64,000 bases of DNA from Piscinibacter sp. (GCA_016706565.1 JADJJI010000001.1:372001-436000), one strand, 5' to 3'; counted from the stretch's first letter, positions 27,134 through 36,304 are shown. Numbers and translations: made by a program. Notes: generated from the letters alone by a model not told the origin.

Positions 27134-27619
27134 TCACGAACCGCGCCGCTGCGGCGACTCGAACGACGCCGGGCGCTTGCGCTGCTTGGGCTCGGGCTTG
27201 TAGTGCTCGTCGGTGAAGGCCTGCAGCCATTCGCGCCATTCGGGCTGCAGCGGCACGTTGTCGACACGCTCCTGCGCGTCGAGCCGGCGGCCGGCCTCGT
27301 TGTACGACAGCGTCACCTGCTCGGGCCAGGCCCGCGACGGGTCCTCGTCGTCGGCGCGCCAGACGACGAACCACACCGGCGCGCCGCTGCTCAGGTTCAG
27401 GTAGTAGCCCTCGCCCTCGTCGGCGAACAGCTCGACGCGCAGGCCCGGGTGCAGCGTGCTGCACAGCTTGCCGTCGTCGCGCAGCACGCGCGGCGCATCG
27501 CCGAAGGCCTCCTGCATGGGCAGCACCTCGGCGATGCGATGACGCCAGTCCTCCCAGCGGTTGGGCTGGAAGTCGCGCTCCATCACGACCGCGACGGTCA
27601 CGGTTGGGCGCTCGGTCAT
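27134..27619 (-). CDS. DUF3305 domain-containing protein
   Basis: A 161-residue soluble protein with the DUF3305 pattern VTVAVVMERDFQPNRWEDWRHRIAEVLPM, LFADEGEGYYLNLSSGAPVWFVVWRADDED and VTLSYNEAGRRLDAQERVDNVPLQPEWREWLQAFTDEHYKPEPKQRKRP. It lies 7 bp upstream of the DUF3306 gene on the same strand. The pair is tied to molybdenum formate dehydrogenase loci by context only. Confidence 0.9.
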   Translation of the reverse strand: MTERPTVTVAVVMERDFQPNRWEDWRHRIAEVLPMQEAFGDAPRVLRDDGKLCSTLHPGLRVELFADEGEGYYLNLSSGAPVWFVVWRADDEDPSRAWPEQVTLSYNEAGRRLDAQERVDNVPLQPEWREWLQAFTDEHYKPEPKQRKRPASFESPQRRGS

Positions 27620-27640
27620 CGGCGGCGGCCTCTCACGCTC

Positions 27641-28732
27641 TCAGGTGTTCTTCGAGATCGAGATGGTCGGGAACTTCGCGCTGAAGTCCTTCGCGCGCTG
27701 CGCGATCTTCACCGCCACCTGCCGCGCCACGCTCTTGTACAGGCCGGCGATCTCGCCGTCGGGCTCGCTCACCACCGTGGGCCGGCCGGCGTCGGTCTGC
27801 ACGCGGATCGACAGGTTCAGCGGCAACGCGCCGAGGTAGTCCATCTCGTACTCGGCGGCCATCTTCTTGCCGCCGTCCGCGCCGAAGATGTGCTCGATGT
27901 GGCCGCACTTCTCGCACACGTGCACGGCCATGTTCTCGACGATGCCCAGGATCGGCACGCCGACCTTCTCGAACATCTTGATGCCCTTGCGGGCGTCGAG
28001 CAGGGCGATGTCCTGCGGCGTGGTGACGATCACCGCGCCGGTCAGCGGCACGCGCTGGGAGAGCGTGAGCTGGATGTCGCCGGTGCCCGGGGGCATGTCG
28101 ATGATCAGGTAGTCGAGGTTGCCCCAGTTGGTCTGGCGCAGCAGCTGCTCGAGCGCCTGGGTGGCCATCGGGCCGCGCCAGATCATCGGGTTGTCCTGCT
28201 CGATCAGGAAGCCGATCGAGATGACCTGCACGCCGTAGTTCTCCAGCGGCTCCATGGTCTTGCCGTCGGCGCTTTCGGGGCGGCCCTCGATGCCCATCAT
28301 CATCGGCTGGCTGGGGCCGTAGATGTCGGCATCGAGGATGCCCACCGTGGCGCCCTCGGCAGCCAGCGCCAGCGCGAGGTTGACCGCCGTGGTGCTCTTG
28401 CCTACGCCGCCCTTGCCGGAGGCCACGGCGACGATGTTCTTCACGTTGGGCAGCAGCTGCACGCCGCGCTGCACCGCATGCGCGATCACCTTGGTGGCCA
28501 GGTTGGCGCTGACGTTCTCGACGCCGGGCACGCTGCGCGCCGCGGCGATCAGCGCCTTGCGCAACGCCGGAATCTGGCTCTTCGCCGGATAGCCGAGCTC
28601 GACGTCGAAGGAAACGTCGCCGCCCTCGACCTTCAGGTTCTTCAGCTGCTTCGTCGAGACGAAGTCTTTGCCCGTGTTCGGGTCGGTGACGCCCTTCAGG
28701 GCTTCGAGGAGGGCGGAATCAGAGGCGGCCAT
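27641..28732 (-). CDS. apbC: Mrp/NBP35-family iron-sulfur carrier ATPase
   Basis: This 363-residue P-loop ATPase carries and inserts iron-sulfur clusters. An N-terminal MIP18/DUF59 domain (SALLEALKGVTDPNTGKDFVSTKQLKNL) is followed by the deviant Walker A VASGKGGVGKSTTAVNLALALA, ILDADIYGPSQPMMMGIEGRPES, IIDMPPGTGDIQLTLSQ and the cluster-binding Cys pair MAVHVCEKCGHIEHIFG. The ATG at 28732 was chosen because MAASDSALLEALKGV is the usual N terminus. In Burkholderiales it is commonly next to metG and dcd as a housekeeping gene, so its place beside DUF3305 may be incidental even though it could serve the iron-sulfur-rich formate dehydrogenase. Confidence 0.94.
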   Translation of the reverse strand: MAASDSALLEALKGVTDPNTGKDFVSTKQLKNLKVEGGDVSFDVELGYPAKSQIPALRKALIAAARSVPGVENVSANLATKVIAHAVQRGVQLLPNVKNIVAVASGKGGVGKSTTAVNLALALAAEGATVGILDADIYGPSQPMMMGIEGRPESADGKTMEPLENYGVQVISIGFLIEQDNPMIWRGPMATQALEQLLRQTNWGNLDYLIIDMPPGTGDIQLTLSQRVPLTGAVIVTTPQDIALLDARKGIKMFEKVGVPILGIVENMAVHVCEKCGHIEHIFGADGGKKMAAEYEMDYLGALPLNLSIRVQTDAGRPTVVSEPDGEIAGLYKSVARQVAVKIAQRAKDFSAKFPTISISKNT

Positions 28733-28931
28733 GAAAGTGGTTTCATAGGATGAGAGCGAGCGGCAGTCTAGCGCAGCGATCACCGCCCTCCGGTCCACCG
28801 GGACACTGCCGCGGCCCGGCGCCCCACCCCCCTCAACCGTGGGGAACTGCACGGATTTTGGAAACAGGACGTCGATCGGATGGTGCGGGTCGCTCCATTC
28901 GCATCACTCGATGACGAAGCGAACTGGGCTT

Positions 28932-28945
28932 TGAAAACGTTTACA
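28932..28945. promoter_or_regulatory. Candidate LacI-type operator upstream of the polysaccharide/redox island
   Basis: TGAAAACGTTTACA is a 14-bp near-perfect palindrome centred on CG, the form typical of LacI-family operators that control sugar-use genes. It lies 112 bp upstream of the first gene of the 29-42 kb island, in the 324-bp gap after apbC, and overlaps a possible -35 TTGAAA at 28931-28936. No LacI-family gene is in the window, so the regulator would be elsewhere. The rest of the gap (28733-29056) shows no gene. Confidence 0.4.
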
Positions 28946-29056
28946 GCCCCGAACAATTCGTTGTTTGCAGCCACAGGGCCTCCCGGCTCGGCCTCCTACA
29001 TTCGCGATGCGCAAAGACGCCGTATCGAAAAGACAGTCCTCGGGGGAGGGTGGCGA

Positions 29057-30859
29057 GTGAAGACACATTGGGTGGCCGGATGGCTCTTGTTGACGACGCT
29101 GACCGCGTGCGACTTCGGATCGAAGATGCCGGACGCAGCCGCGACTGCGGGCGCAGCGGCACCGCCACCGGTGAGCGCGGCGCCGGATCCGCACGGCCAG
29201 GAAGCGGCCCCTGCTCCGGCGACGAGCACCTCCGTCAAGCCCTCGCCCGGCTGTTTCACGTCGAGTTCTCCCCGCCGGCTGACGCGCTCGCAGTTCGTCA
29301 ACCTGCTGACCGACATCAGCCGCGACCTCGCCGGCGGCGACACGGCGGTGGCCGGCAGAGTGGCGGGCATCGTGATCGACCAGGCGCAATTCCCGCCCGA
29401 CCAGCCGATCAACCCTGACAGTGCTCGGCACAAGGGCTACGAGCGCATCGATCAGGCCTTGAACAGCCGACAGGCCTCGGCGATCCACGCCAGTGCCAAG
29501 GCCATCGCCGGCGGACTCACCGCTGACGCCACGCAGCTGTCGACGCTGCTCGGCGGCTGCAGCGGCACCCCCGAGTGCCTGGATGCCTTCATTCGCCGCG
29601 CCGGCAGGCTGCTGTTCCGCCAGCCGCTGAGCGAGGCGGAAGTGGCCGTCTACCGCGGCGCCGCAGGCGGTGCCACCAGCGCCTCGGCGGTGACCAAGGT
29701 GCTGGCGACCATGATCGCTTCGCCGAAGGTGTTCTTCGTGATCGAGCGCGGCCAGGCTGTCGATGCCGGCACGCGCTGCGCGCCGCTGACGGCCCACGAA
29801 CTGGCCGCGCGCCTGGCCCTGCACTTGTGGGAATCGGCGCCGGACGCCGTGCTGAACGCCGCGGCCGATGACGGCTCGCTGCTGCAGCCGGCGGTCTACA
29901 CCGCGCAGGTCACGCGCATGCTGGCCGATGCCAGGGCCGAGCGCGCCATGCGCGGCTTCTTCCGCCAATGGTTCCGGCTCGACGAACTGGTCGCGCTGGA
30001 CGGCAAGGCCGGCACCGCGAAGTTCGACGCCTTCGCCGCAGGCTACAAGCCCCTGCCGGGCTCGCGCGACGCGGCCGTCACCGAGGTGCTGGACATGGTC
30101 AGCTGGGTGGCCGCCAACAACGGCTCGCTGCAGCAGGTGCTCACCGATCGCCACGCGTTCGCACGCACCGAGGACATCGCCGCGCTCTACAAGACCCCGG
30201 TGTGGGCCGGCGGCACGGCGCCGCCGCCCTTGTTCACCGAAGCCGCACGCGTGGGGCTGCTGACGCGCATCGGCCTGATGGCCAACGGCGCCTCCGATAC
30301 CACGCTGCCGATCCAGCGCGCCAGCCGCATCCTCGGCGGCCTGACCTGCCAGGCGCTGCCGCCGCCGGTGATGGACCAGAGCAACAAGGCCGCCGACCTG
30401 TCCGGCGTGCTGAGCACCCGCGAGCGCACCGAGCGCATCACGCAGATGGACGGCACCAGCTGCGTGGGCTGCCACAAGACCGTGCTGAACCCCTGGGGCT
30501 TCGTCTTCGAGGGCTTCGACGCCCTCGGCCGCGTGCGCAGCACCGAACGAGTGCTCGACGACGCCGGAGCCCTGCTCGGCGAGAAGCCGGTCGACACCGC
30601 CGTGACCGCCAAGCTCGACGGCATGGCGGCGCGGCCGCTGGCGCATGCGGCCGAAGCCCAGCAGTACGTCCTCGACAGCGGCGCCTTCGAACGCTGCTTC
30701 GCGCGCAACCAGGTGCGCTACGCCTTCGGGCGCGCCGACACCGACGACGACGGCGAGATCGTGGAATCGCTGCGTGCACAGGCCGCCAACGGCGCGAACC
30801 TGCGCAGCCTGTTCGCCGCCATCGTGCAGCGCCCCGAATTCAAGTCGATCGCCAGGTAG
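29057..30859 (+). CDS. DUF1592/DUF1588-type lipoprotein with one CXXCH heme motif
   Basis: The 600-residue product matches the DUF1595-DUF1592-DUF1588-DUF1585 family first noted in Planctomycetes. It starts at GTG 29057 after GGGGGAGGG and has a lipobox (LTAC, Cys18). Recognisable parts are LFRQPLSEAEVAVYRGAA, LTAHELAARLALHLWESAPDAVL (DUF1592), then GTSCVGCHKTVLNPWGFVFEGFDALGRVR (DUF1588, one c-type heme motif), and a C-terminal FERCFARNQVRYAFGR (DUF1585). Asp follows the lipid Cys, which in enterobacteria keeps lipoproteins in the inner membrane. The biochemical role is unknown; electron transfer is likely. It is followed after 2 bp by the DUF1552 gene, its usual partner. Confidence 0.85.
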   Translation: MKTHWVAGWLLLTTLTACDFGSKMPDAAATAGAAAPPPVSAAPDPHGQEAAPAPATSTSVKPSPGCFTSSSPRRLTRSQFVNLLTDISRDLAGGDTAVAGRVAGIVIDQAQFPPDQPINPDSARHKGYERIDQALNSRQASAIHASAKAIAGGLTADATQLSTLLGGCSGTPECLDAFIRRAGRLLFRQPLSEAEVAVYRGAAGGATSASAVTKVLATMIASPKVFFVIERGQAVDAGTRCAPLTAHELAARLALHLWESAPDAVLNAAADDGSLLQPAVYTAQVTRMLADARAERAMRGFFRQWFRLDELVALDGKAGTAKFDAFAAGYKPLPGSRDAAVTEVLDMVSWVAANNGSLQQVLTDRHAFARTEDIAALYKTPVWAGGTAPPPLFTEAARVGLLTRIGLMANGASDTTLPIQRASRILGGLTCQALPPPVMDQSNKAADLSGVLSTRERTERITQMDGTSCVGCHKTVLNPWGFVFEGFDALGRVRSTERVLDDAGALLGEKPVDTAVTAKLDGMAARPLAHAAEAQQYVLDSGAFERCFARNQVRYAFGRADTDDDGEIVESLRAQAANGANLRSLFAAIVQRPEFKSIAR

Positions 30860-30861
30860 CC

Positions 30862-32352
30862 ATGAAGCCGATCTTCGACAAGCTCTCCCGCCGCCAGTTT
30901 CTGCGCGGCGCCGGCGGCACCATGCTCGCCCTGCCGCTGCTTCCCTCGCTGCTGCCGCGCGAGGTGGGCGCCCAAGCCGTGGCTCAGGCCTCGGCCGAGC
31001 GCTACTTCGTGCACATGACGACCTGGCACGCCTGCTTCCAGGAGCCCTACTTCGGCCCGATGCTGACGGCCGCGCCAGCCGCAACGGCGTCGCATGGGGG
31101 CATCGCCGTGCGCAGCGGCCCGCTGCCCTTCTCGACCGAAGGCGAGCAAGCCGTGCTCAGCAGCATCCTGCGCGCGCGCAGCAGCCTGTGGACGCCGCGC
31201 CTGCGCGGGCTGACCAACGTCATCAACGGCCTGGACTTCGCCCGCGGCGTCGGCCACAACCGCGGCGGCACCCTCGGCGGCAGCGATACCAGCCCGAGCA
31301 TCGACCAGATGCTGGCTGCGGCACCGAGCTTCTACAAGACCACCGCGCTGCAGCCGGCGATCGTGCGCAACCCGGTGTCGCGCACGCTCAGCGGCGGCGC
31401 CATCGTGCAGACCGAGGAGACCGCCGACAGCAACGTCAAGCTGTTCGACCGCCTCTTCAAGAACGCCACCACCGCGACCGGATCACCGGCGCCCGCCGCC
31501 GCCGAACAGGTCGTGCTGGTCGACCGCGTCAAGGAGCATGCGGACCTCGTGCTCAAGGACCCGTCGTGCTCGGCCGACTGCCGCTCGCGCCTGGGCGACT
31601 ACCTCGACATGCTGTCGCAGGTGGAAGTGAAGGTGCAGGCTTCGGCTGCGGTGAGCAGCTCCTTCGCGCGGCCGACCAGCGACACCCTGGCGATCGAGCA
31701 GTCCGCCGGCTTCTACGGCACACCCAACTCGCATCTGCAGTGCGAGCAGTTGTGGAACGACATCGTCGTGGCCGCATTTGCCGCCGGCATCAGCCGCATC
31801 TACGTCAACGGCCCGACCACCTACACCTTCGGCCCGGAACCCGAGCACTCGTGGCACAACGCCTATGCGCACGGCCAGGACGCGGCGGACATCCGCGCCG
31901 GCTTCGGCGCGGCGGTGCAGCGGCAGTTCGAAGGCGCCGTGCTCGACATGGCCTCCAAGCTCGACCAGGTGCGCACCGCCGACGGCGCGACGCTGCTCGA
32001 CAAGGCGCTGGTCGCCAACAGCTTCGAGATGGGCAGCGGCGGCAATCCCGGCCACCACCACAACCGCTGCATCCCCATCGTCAGCATCGGCAGTGCGGGC
32101 GGCCATTTCCGCACCGGCCAGTGGCTCGATTACCGCGACCTCAATTCCTTCTCATGGTCTTCGGACCCGCACTGGTGGAGTGGCCTTCTCTACGACCAGT
32201 GGCTGGGCATGGTGGTGCGTTCCATGGGCGTGAGCCAGGCGGACTTCGACAGCACGCGCCACGGATATCCCGGCGTGCGCGCCGACAACAACGACCACAC
32301 CGATGCGACCTGGGCTGCCGCGGGCGGCGACCTGCCCTGGCTGAAGGCCTGA
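30862..32352 (+). CDS. DUF1552 domain-containing Tat-exported protein
   Basis: The 496-residue product has a Tat signal (KLSRRQFLRGAGGTMLALPLLPSLLP) and the DUF1552 pattern RYFVHMTTWHACFQEPYFGP, FSTEGEQAVLSSILRAR, GVGHNRGGTLGGSDTSPSIDQML and HHHNRCIPIVSIGSAGGHFRTGQWLDYRDL. DUF1552 proteins are distantly like sulfatase/phosphatase-type enzymes and almost always pair with DUF1588/DUF1592 proteins. Many His and Asp residues in the C-terminal part (NPGHHHNRC, NNDHTDATW) could bind metal. No reaction is known. Confidence 0.85.
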   Translation: MKPIFDKLSRRQFLRGAGGTMLALPLLPSLLPREVGAQAVAQASAERYFVHMTTWHACFQEPYFGPMLTAAPAATASHGGIAVRSGPLPFSTEGEQAVLSSILRARSSLWTPRLRGLTNVINGLDFARGVGHNRGGTLGGSDTSPSIDQMLAAAPSFYKTTALQPAIVRNPVSRTLSGGAIVQTEETADSNVKLFDRLFKNATTATGSPAPAAAEQVVLVDRVKEHADLVLKDPSCSADCRSRLGDYLDMLSQVEVKVQASAAVSSSFARPTSDTLAIEQSAGFYGTPNSHLQCEQLWNDIVVAAFAAGISRIYVNGPTTYTFGPEPEHSWHNAYAHGQDAADIRAGFGAAVQRQFEGAVLDMASKLDQVRTADGATLLDKALVANSFEMGSGGNPGHHHNRCIPIVSIGSAGGHFRTGQWLDYRDLNSFSWSSDPHWWSGLLYDQWLGMVVRSMGVSQADFDSTRHGYPGVRADNNDHTDATWAAAGGDLPWLKA

Positions 32353-32356
32353 GCCG

Positions 32357-34834
32357 ATGCGACGCATCCCCGCACTGAGCCTGCCTGTCGTCTTCGCGCT
32401 GCTGACCCCGCTGGCGGGCGCGCAGAGTGCTGCCAGCGGCGAGAAGCTCTACGCCACGCCGGTCGTTCCCGGCAAGCTGAGCTGCTCCGCCAACGCATGC
32501 CACGGCTCGATCACGCAGCCGCAGAACCGCATCGCCAATGGCCTGAGCGCCGCCAACATCAAGGCGGCGGTCGGGCGCGTGGCGCAGATGCGTTTCCTCG
32601 ACGGTCAGCTCGGCGACGCGCAGTTCAACGACCTGTCGGCCTACCTGAGCAGCAAGCTCGGGGGCACGCCCAGCTACCTGCAGGTGGTGGCGATGCCCCA
32701 GCCCGTGCTCGCGCCGGCGGCGCTGGCCTTCGGCGCGCTGGACCTTCTGACCACCAGCCCCGCCCAGGCCATCACGCTGACCAACGCCGCGACCGCGAGC
32801 GCGCCGCTCGTGCTCGGCAGCATCGGCACCACGGCAGGCAGCGACTTCGCCGTCACCGGCGGCACCTGCCGCAGCGGCGACAGCCTGCCGATTGCCAGCA
32901 ACTGCAGTGTGCTGGTCAGCTTCACACCCAGCGCCCTCGGAACGCGATCCGGGGAGCTTCGCGTGGTTCACAACGGCGCGGCGGCGCTCAGCACGGTGTC
33001 GCTCGGCGGCACGGGCACCGGCACGTTGCCGGTGATCACGCTGTCGCCGCCGTCGCTGAGCTTCTCGCAGACCGTGGGCAGCAGTTCGGCCGCGCTGCGT
33101 CTGCTCGTCGGCAACGGCGGCACCGGCGTGCTCAGCCTCGGGGCCATCGGCCTGGCCGGCGCGCAGGCCTCCGAGTTCGAACTCGCTGCCGCCACCGGTG
33201 CCGGCGACTGCGCCGCCGGCACCCTGCTGTCGGGCGGGCAGAGCTGCGCGCTGACGATCCGCTTCAGTCCGGCCGCCGCCGGCCACCGCGAGGCCACGCT
33301 GGCGATCGCGCACAACGCCTTGGGCGGCAGTTCGAGCGTGGCGCTCGTCGGCTTCGGCAACGCCTCACCGCAACCCGGCCTGCAGCTCGACGCCACGCGC
33401 ATCGACCTGGGTGACCAGGTCGCGGGCACGGCAAGCGGTGAACGCGTGCTCGGCGTCGTCAACAACGGCCAGGCCGGGCTGAACATCAGCTCGCTCGTCG
33501 TCACCGGCACGCAGGCCGCCGAGTTCTCGCTGGGGGGGAGTTGCGCCGTCGGCACGGCGGTGCCCGCGCAAGGCAGCTGCACGATCGCCGTGCGCACGAC
33601 ACCGGCCAGCCTGGGCGCGCGTGCCGCGATGCTCGTGCTGGCCAGCAATGCGCCGGTGGGCACGGTGAGCGTCTCGCTGGCCGCGACCGGCGTGCCCGCA
33701 CCCGCGCCGGCGGTCTCGCTGTCGCAGGCAGCGCTGGGCTTCGGCGCCGTGGCCATCGGGGGCAGCTCGTCACCGCGCACGGTGGTGCTGGCGAACACCG
33801 GCAACGCCGCGCTGCAGCTCGGCAGCCTGGCCACCAGCAGCATCGAGTTCAGGCTCACGCACGACTGTCCGGCCAGCCTCGCGCCCGGCGCGAGCTGCTC
33901 GCTCGGCGTCGTCTATTCGCCGACCAGCGCCAACAGCTCCGAAGTACTGACGATCCGCTCGAACGCGCCCAGCTCGCCCAACCAGATCGTGCTCAACGGC
34001 CTGGGCAGCAACGCCGCGCTGCCGGTGCTCGACTGGGCCGAAGGCAGCGCTCCGATCGCCTTCGACACCGCGGCCATCGGCGCCACCACCGCGGCCGTGC
34101 AGCGCACGCTGGTCAACCGCGGCCCGGGCAGCGTGAGCCTCTCGGTCCTGTCCGTCGCAGGCACCGACCCCGGCTCCTTCGTGCTCGGCGGCGGCAGCTG
34201 CGTGGTCGGCAGCGTGCTCGCCGCCAACACGAGTTGCAGCGTCAGCCTGCGCTTTGCGCCGTCGGCCCCCGGCGCACGCTCAGCCGTGCTGCAGGTGGGT
34301 TCGACAGGCAGCAACCCGGCCGAGCTGGCACTCGGCGGCACCGGCTCCGGCTTCGCAGCCGTGCAGCAGGCGCTGGGCGTGTTGCCGGCGGCCCTCGACT
34401 ACAGCCACGCGAGCATCGTCACCGGAACGCGCAGCGATCCGCTGGTGCTGCGCATCAGCAATGAAGGCAACGCCGACAACACCATCGCCGCCGTGACGAC
34501 CAGCGCCGGCTTCATCGTCGCGCCAGCCCAGGGCAGCGACGCCTGCCCTGGCGTGCCGTGGACGCTGGCGCCGGGCGCGGCATGCCGTGTGGCGGTGGCG
34601 TTCGCGCCGGTGACCGGCGGCAGCACGCAGGGCACGCTGCGCGTGGTCAACAGCGCCGGCCAGGCCAGCGAGGTCGCCCTGAGCGGCCAGGCCACCACCA
34701 CCATGACCAACGCCGGCAGCTCGGGTGATGGCGCCGGCGCACTCGGCCTGGGCTGGCTGCTGCTGCTCGGCCTGGCCGTGGCCGTGCTGCGGCGGGGCAC
34801 GGCCTCCCGCACGCGTGTCGCTCGGCACCCATGA
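32357..34834 (+). CDS. Cytochrome-like protein with six choice-of-anchor D Ig-like repeats
   Basis: The 825-residue product has a signal peptide ending AGA-QSA and then a small cytochrome c-like domain (about 25-110). Its heme motif is CSANACH, a CX4CH spacing (Cys43, Cys48, His49), with a plausible axial Met in RVAQMRF. From about residue 115 to 790 come six ASH/HYDIN-like 'choice-of-anchor D' repeats, each beginning like LDLGDQVAGTASGERVL and holding a Cys pair that could form a disulfide. The C terminus SSGDGAGALGLGWLLLLGLA followed by LRR looks like a GlyGly-CTERM-type sorting signal. A surface-exposed or anchored heme protein is inferred. It follows the DUF1552 gene by 4 bp. Confidence 0.8.
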   Translation: MRRIPALSLPVVFALLTPLAGAQSAASGEKLYATPVVPGKLSCSANACHGSITQPQNRIANGLSAANIKAAVGRVAQMRFLDGQLGDAQFNDLSAYLSSKLGGTPSYLQVVAMPQPVLAPAALAFGALDLLTTSPAQAITLTNAATASAPLVLGSIGTTAGSDFAVTGGTCRSGDSLPIASNCSVLVSFTPSALGTRSGELRVVHNGAAALSTVSLGGTGTGTLPVITLSPPSLSFSQTVGSSSAALRLLVGNGGTGVLSLGAIGLAGAQASEFELAAATGAGDCAAGTLLSGGQSCALTIRFSPAAAGHREATLAIAHNALGGSSSVALVGFGNASPQPGLQLDATRIDLGDQVAGTASGERVLGVVNNGQAGLNISSLVVTGTQAAEFSLGGSCAVGTAVPAQGSCTIAVRTTPASLGARAAMLVLASNAPVGTVSVSLAATGVPAPAPAVSLSQAALGFGAVAIGGSSSPRTVVLANTGNAALQLGSLATSSIEFRLTHDCPASLAPGASCSLGVVYSPTSANSSEVLTIRSNAPSSPNQIVLNGLGSNAALPVLDWAEGSAPIAFDTAAIGATTAAVQRTLVNRGPGSVSLSVLSVAGTDPGSFVLGGGSCVVGSVLAANTSCSVSLRFAPSAPGARSAVLQVGSTGSNPAELALGGTGSGFAAVQQALGVLPAALDYSHASIVTGTRSDPLVLRISNEGNADNTIAAVTTSAGFIVAPAQGSDACPGVPWTLAPGAACRVAVAFAPVTGGSTQGTLRVVNSAGQASEVALSGQATTTMTNAGSSGDGAGALGLGWLLLLGLAVAVLRRGTASRTRVARHP

Positions 34835-34904
34835 ACAAGATCATGCCCTGCCGGACCGCAGCCCTTCCCCGATCCACCTGCTTCGTCATCAAGAGACCGT
34901 CACC

Positions 34905-35135
34905 GTGAACATCCTCCGTCCCCTTGCATGGTTCACCATGCTGTCGCTGCTGGGCGGCTGCGCCCAGCTCGACGCCATCGCGCCCAAACCCTGGCAGAAG
35001 GAGTACCTGGCCAAGAAGGAGATGACCATCGAGGGCGATGGCCACGAAGGCCGCCTGGCCCAGCGCATCTACAACAGCCGCGAGAACGCATCGGGTGGCT
35101 ACGGCGTGGGCGGAGGCGGCTGTGGCTGCAACTGA
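34905..35135 (+). CDS. DUF4266 small lipoprotein
   Basis: A 76-residue protein starting at GTG 34905 (VNILRPLAWFTMLSLLGGCAQLDAIAPKPWQKEYLAKKEM). The lipobox LGGC is followed by a conserved KPWQKEYLAKKEM segment and the C terminus YGVGGGGCGCN, the glycine/cysteine ending that defines DUF4266 proteins. Its stop overlaps the start region of the DUF3570 gene, its constant partner. The CGC pair could bind metal or form a thioether or disulfide; nothing is established. Confidence 0.85.
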   Translation: MNILRPLAWFTMLSLLGGCAQLDAIAPKPWQKEYLAKKEMTIEGDGHEGRLAQRIYNSRENASGGYGVGGGGCGCN

Positions 35136-36294
35136 ACCGCTCAAGGGCGCCATCGTCGCCGCGGCGCTGGCGCTGCCCGGCGTTCTGCCGAGCGCCGCAC
35201 GAGCCCAGACGGCACCCGATCAGGGCAGCGTCTCGCTGAAGTTCCTGGCCTATCGCGACAGCCAGTCGACCGACACCGTCTACCCGCAGTACACCGGCAA
35301 CGAACCGTCGCGGCTGCGCCGCATCTCGGTGAATGCACCGTCGTTCGCCATCGTCGCGCCGTTGAACAGTCAGTGGGCGGCAGAAGGTTCGCTGATCGTC
35401 GAGCATGTGTCGGGGGCGACGCCGCGCTACTACACCGACGTCTCCGGCGCCACCACCTCGCCGGGCATGACCGACACCCGCACCGGCGGCGACGTGAAGC
35501 TGACCCGCTACTTCGATCGCGCGTCGATCGGCGTGGGCCTGGCCGGATCGACGGAGAACGACTTCCGCTCGGCGGCGGTGTCGCTGGACGGCCGGCTCTC
35601 GACGGAAGATCGCAACACCACCTTCAATCTGGGCATCGGGCACACCCGCGATCACATCACCTCGGTCAATGACGACACGCTCGACGAGAAGCGCCAGACC
35701 ACCGAGCTGATCGCCGGCGTGACGCGCGCCTTGACGCGCAGCGACATCGTGCAGCTCAACCTGAGCTACGCCGGCGGCCGCGGCTACTACAGCGACCCGT
35801 ACAAGCTGTTCGATCGCCGGCCCGACACGCGCCGGCAGGCCGCCGGCCTGCTGCGCTGGAACCACCACTTCGTGGGCTGGGGCAGCACGCTGCGCAGCGG
35901 CTACCGCTACTACCGCGACAGCTTCGGCATCCGCGCCCACACCGCCGATGCGGCCTGGGTCCAGCCGGTAACGCCGATCTTCTCGATCATCCCGAGCCTG
36001 CGCTACTACAGCCAGGGTGCGGCAAGGTTCTACTACGACCCGGTGGCGGATGTCTCCATCTATCCCGGGCCGGTGGGCGCTCCCGTCTACAGCTCACCCG
36101 ACCAGCGCCTGTCGGCCTTCGGCGCGATCACTCTGGGATTGAAGGCCGAACTTCAGCTCGGCCGCTGGAGCACCGACCTGAAGCTCGAACAGTACGAGCA
36201 GCGCTCGTCGTGGCGCACGGGTGGTCAGGGTTCACCTGGAATCGATCCGTTGCACTCGACGATGCTGCAAGTGGGTGTGTCGACGACCTTCTGA
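35122..36294 (+). CDS. DUF3570 outer-membrane-like protein with two SGAT motifs
   Basis: The 390-residue product begins at GTG 35122, inside the end of the DUF4266 gene (VAATEPLKGAIVAAALALPG, signal cleavage near ARA-QTA). The body is strand-rich with alternating aromatic residues and ends in QVGVSTTF, a C-terminal Phe typical of outer-membrane beta-barrels. Within EHVSGATPRYYTDVSGAT are two SGAT motifs (residues 97-100 and 108-111) like the site to which ApbE attaches FMN; the first has an acidic residue three positions before the Ser, as in the known consensus. ApbE is encoded 3.5 kb downstream. DUF4266-DUF3570-ApbE is a recurring gene set. The function is unknown. Confidence 0.83.
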   Translation: MAATEPLKGAIVAAALALPGVLPSAARAQTAPDQGSVSLKFLAYRDSQSTDTVYPQYTGNEPSRLRRISVNAPSFAIVAPLNSQWAAEGSLIVEHVSGATPRYYTDVSGATTSPGMTDTRTGGDVKLTRYFDRASIGVGLAGSTENDFRSAAVSLDGRLSTEDRNTTFNLGIGHTRDHITSVNDDTLDEKRQTTELIAGVTRALTRSDIVQLNLSYAGGRGYYSDPYKLFDRRPDTRRQAAGLLRWNHHFVGWGSTLRSGYRYYRDSFGIRAHTADAAWVQPVTPIFSIIPSLRYYSQGAARFYYDPVADVSIYPGPVGAPVYSSPDQRLSAFGAITLGLKAELQLGRWSTDLKLEQYEQRSSWRTGGQGSPGIDPLHSTMLQVGVSTTF

Positions 36295-36304
36295 GCTGGT
36301 GACC

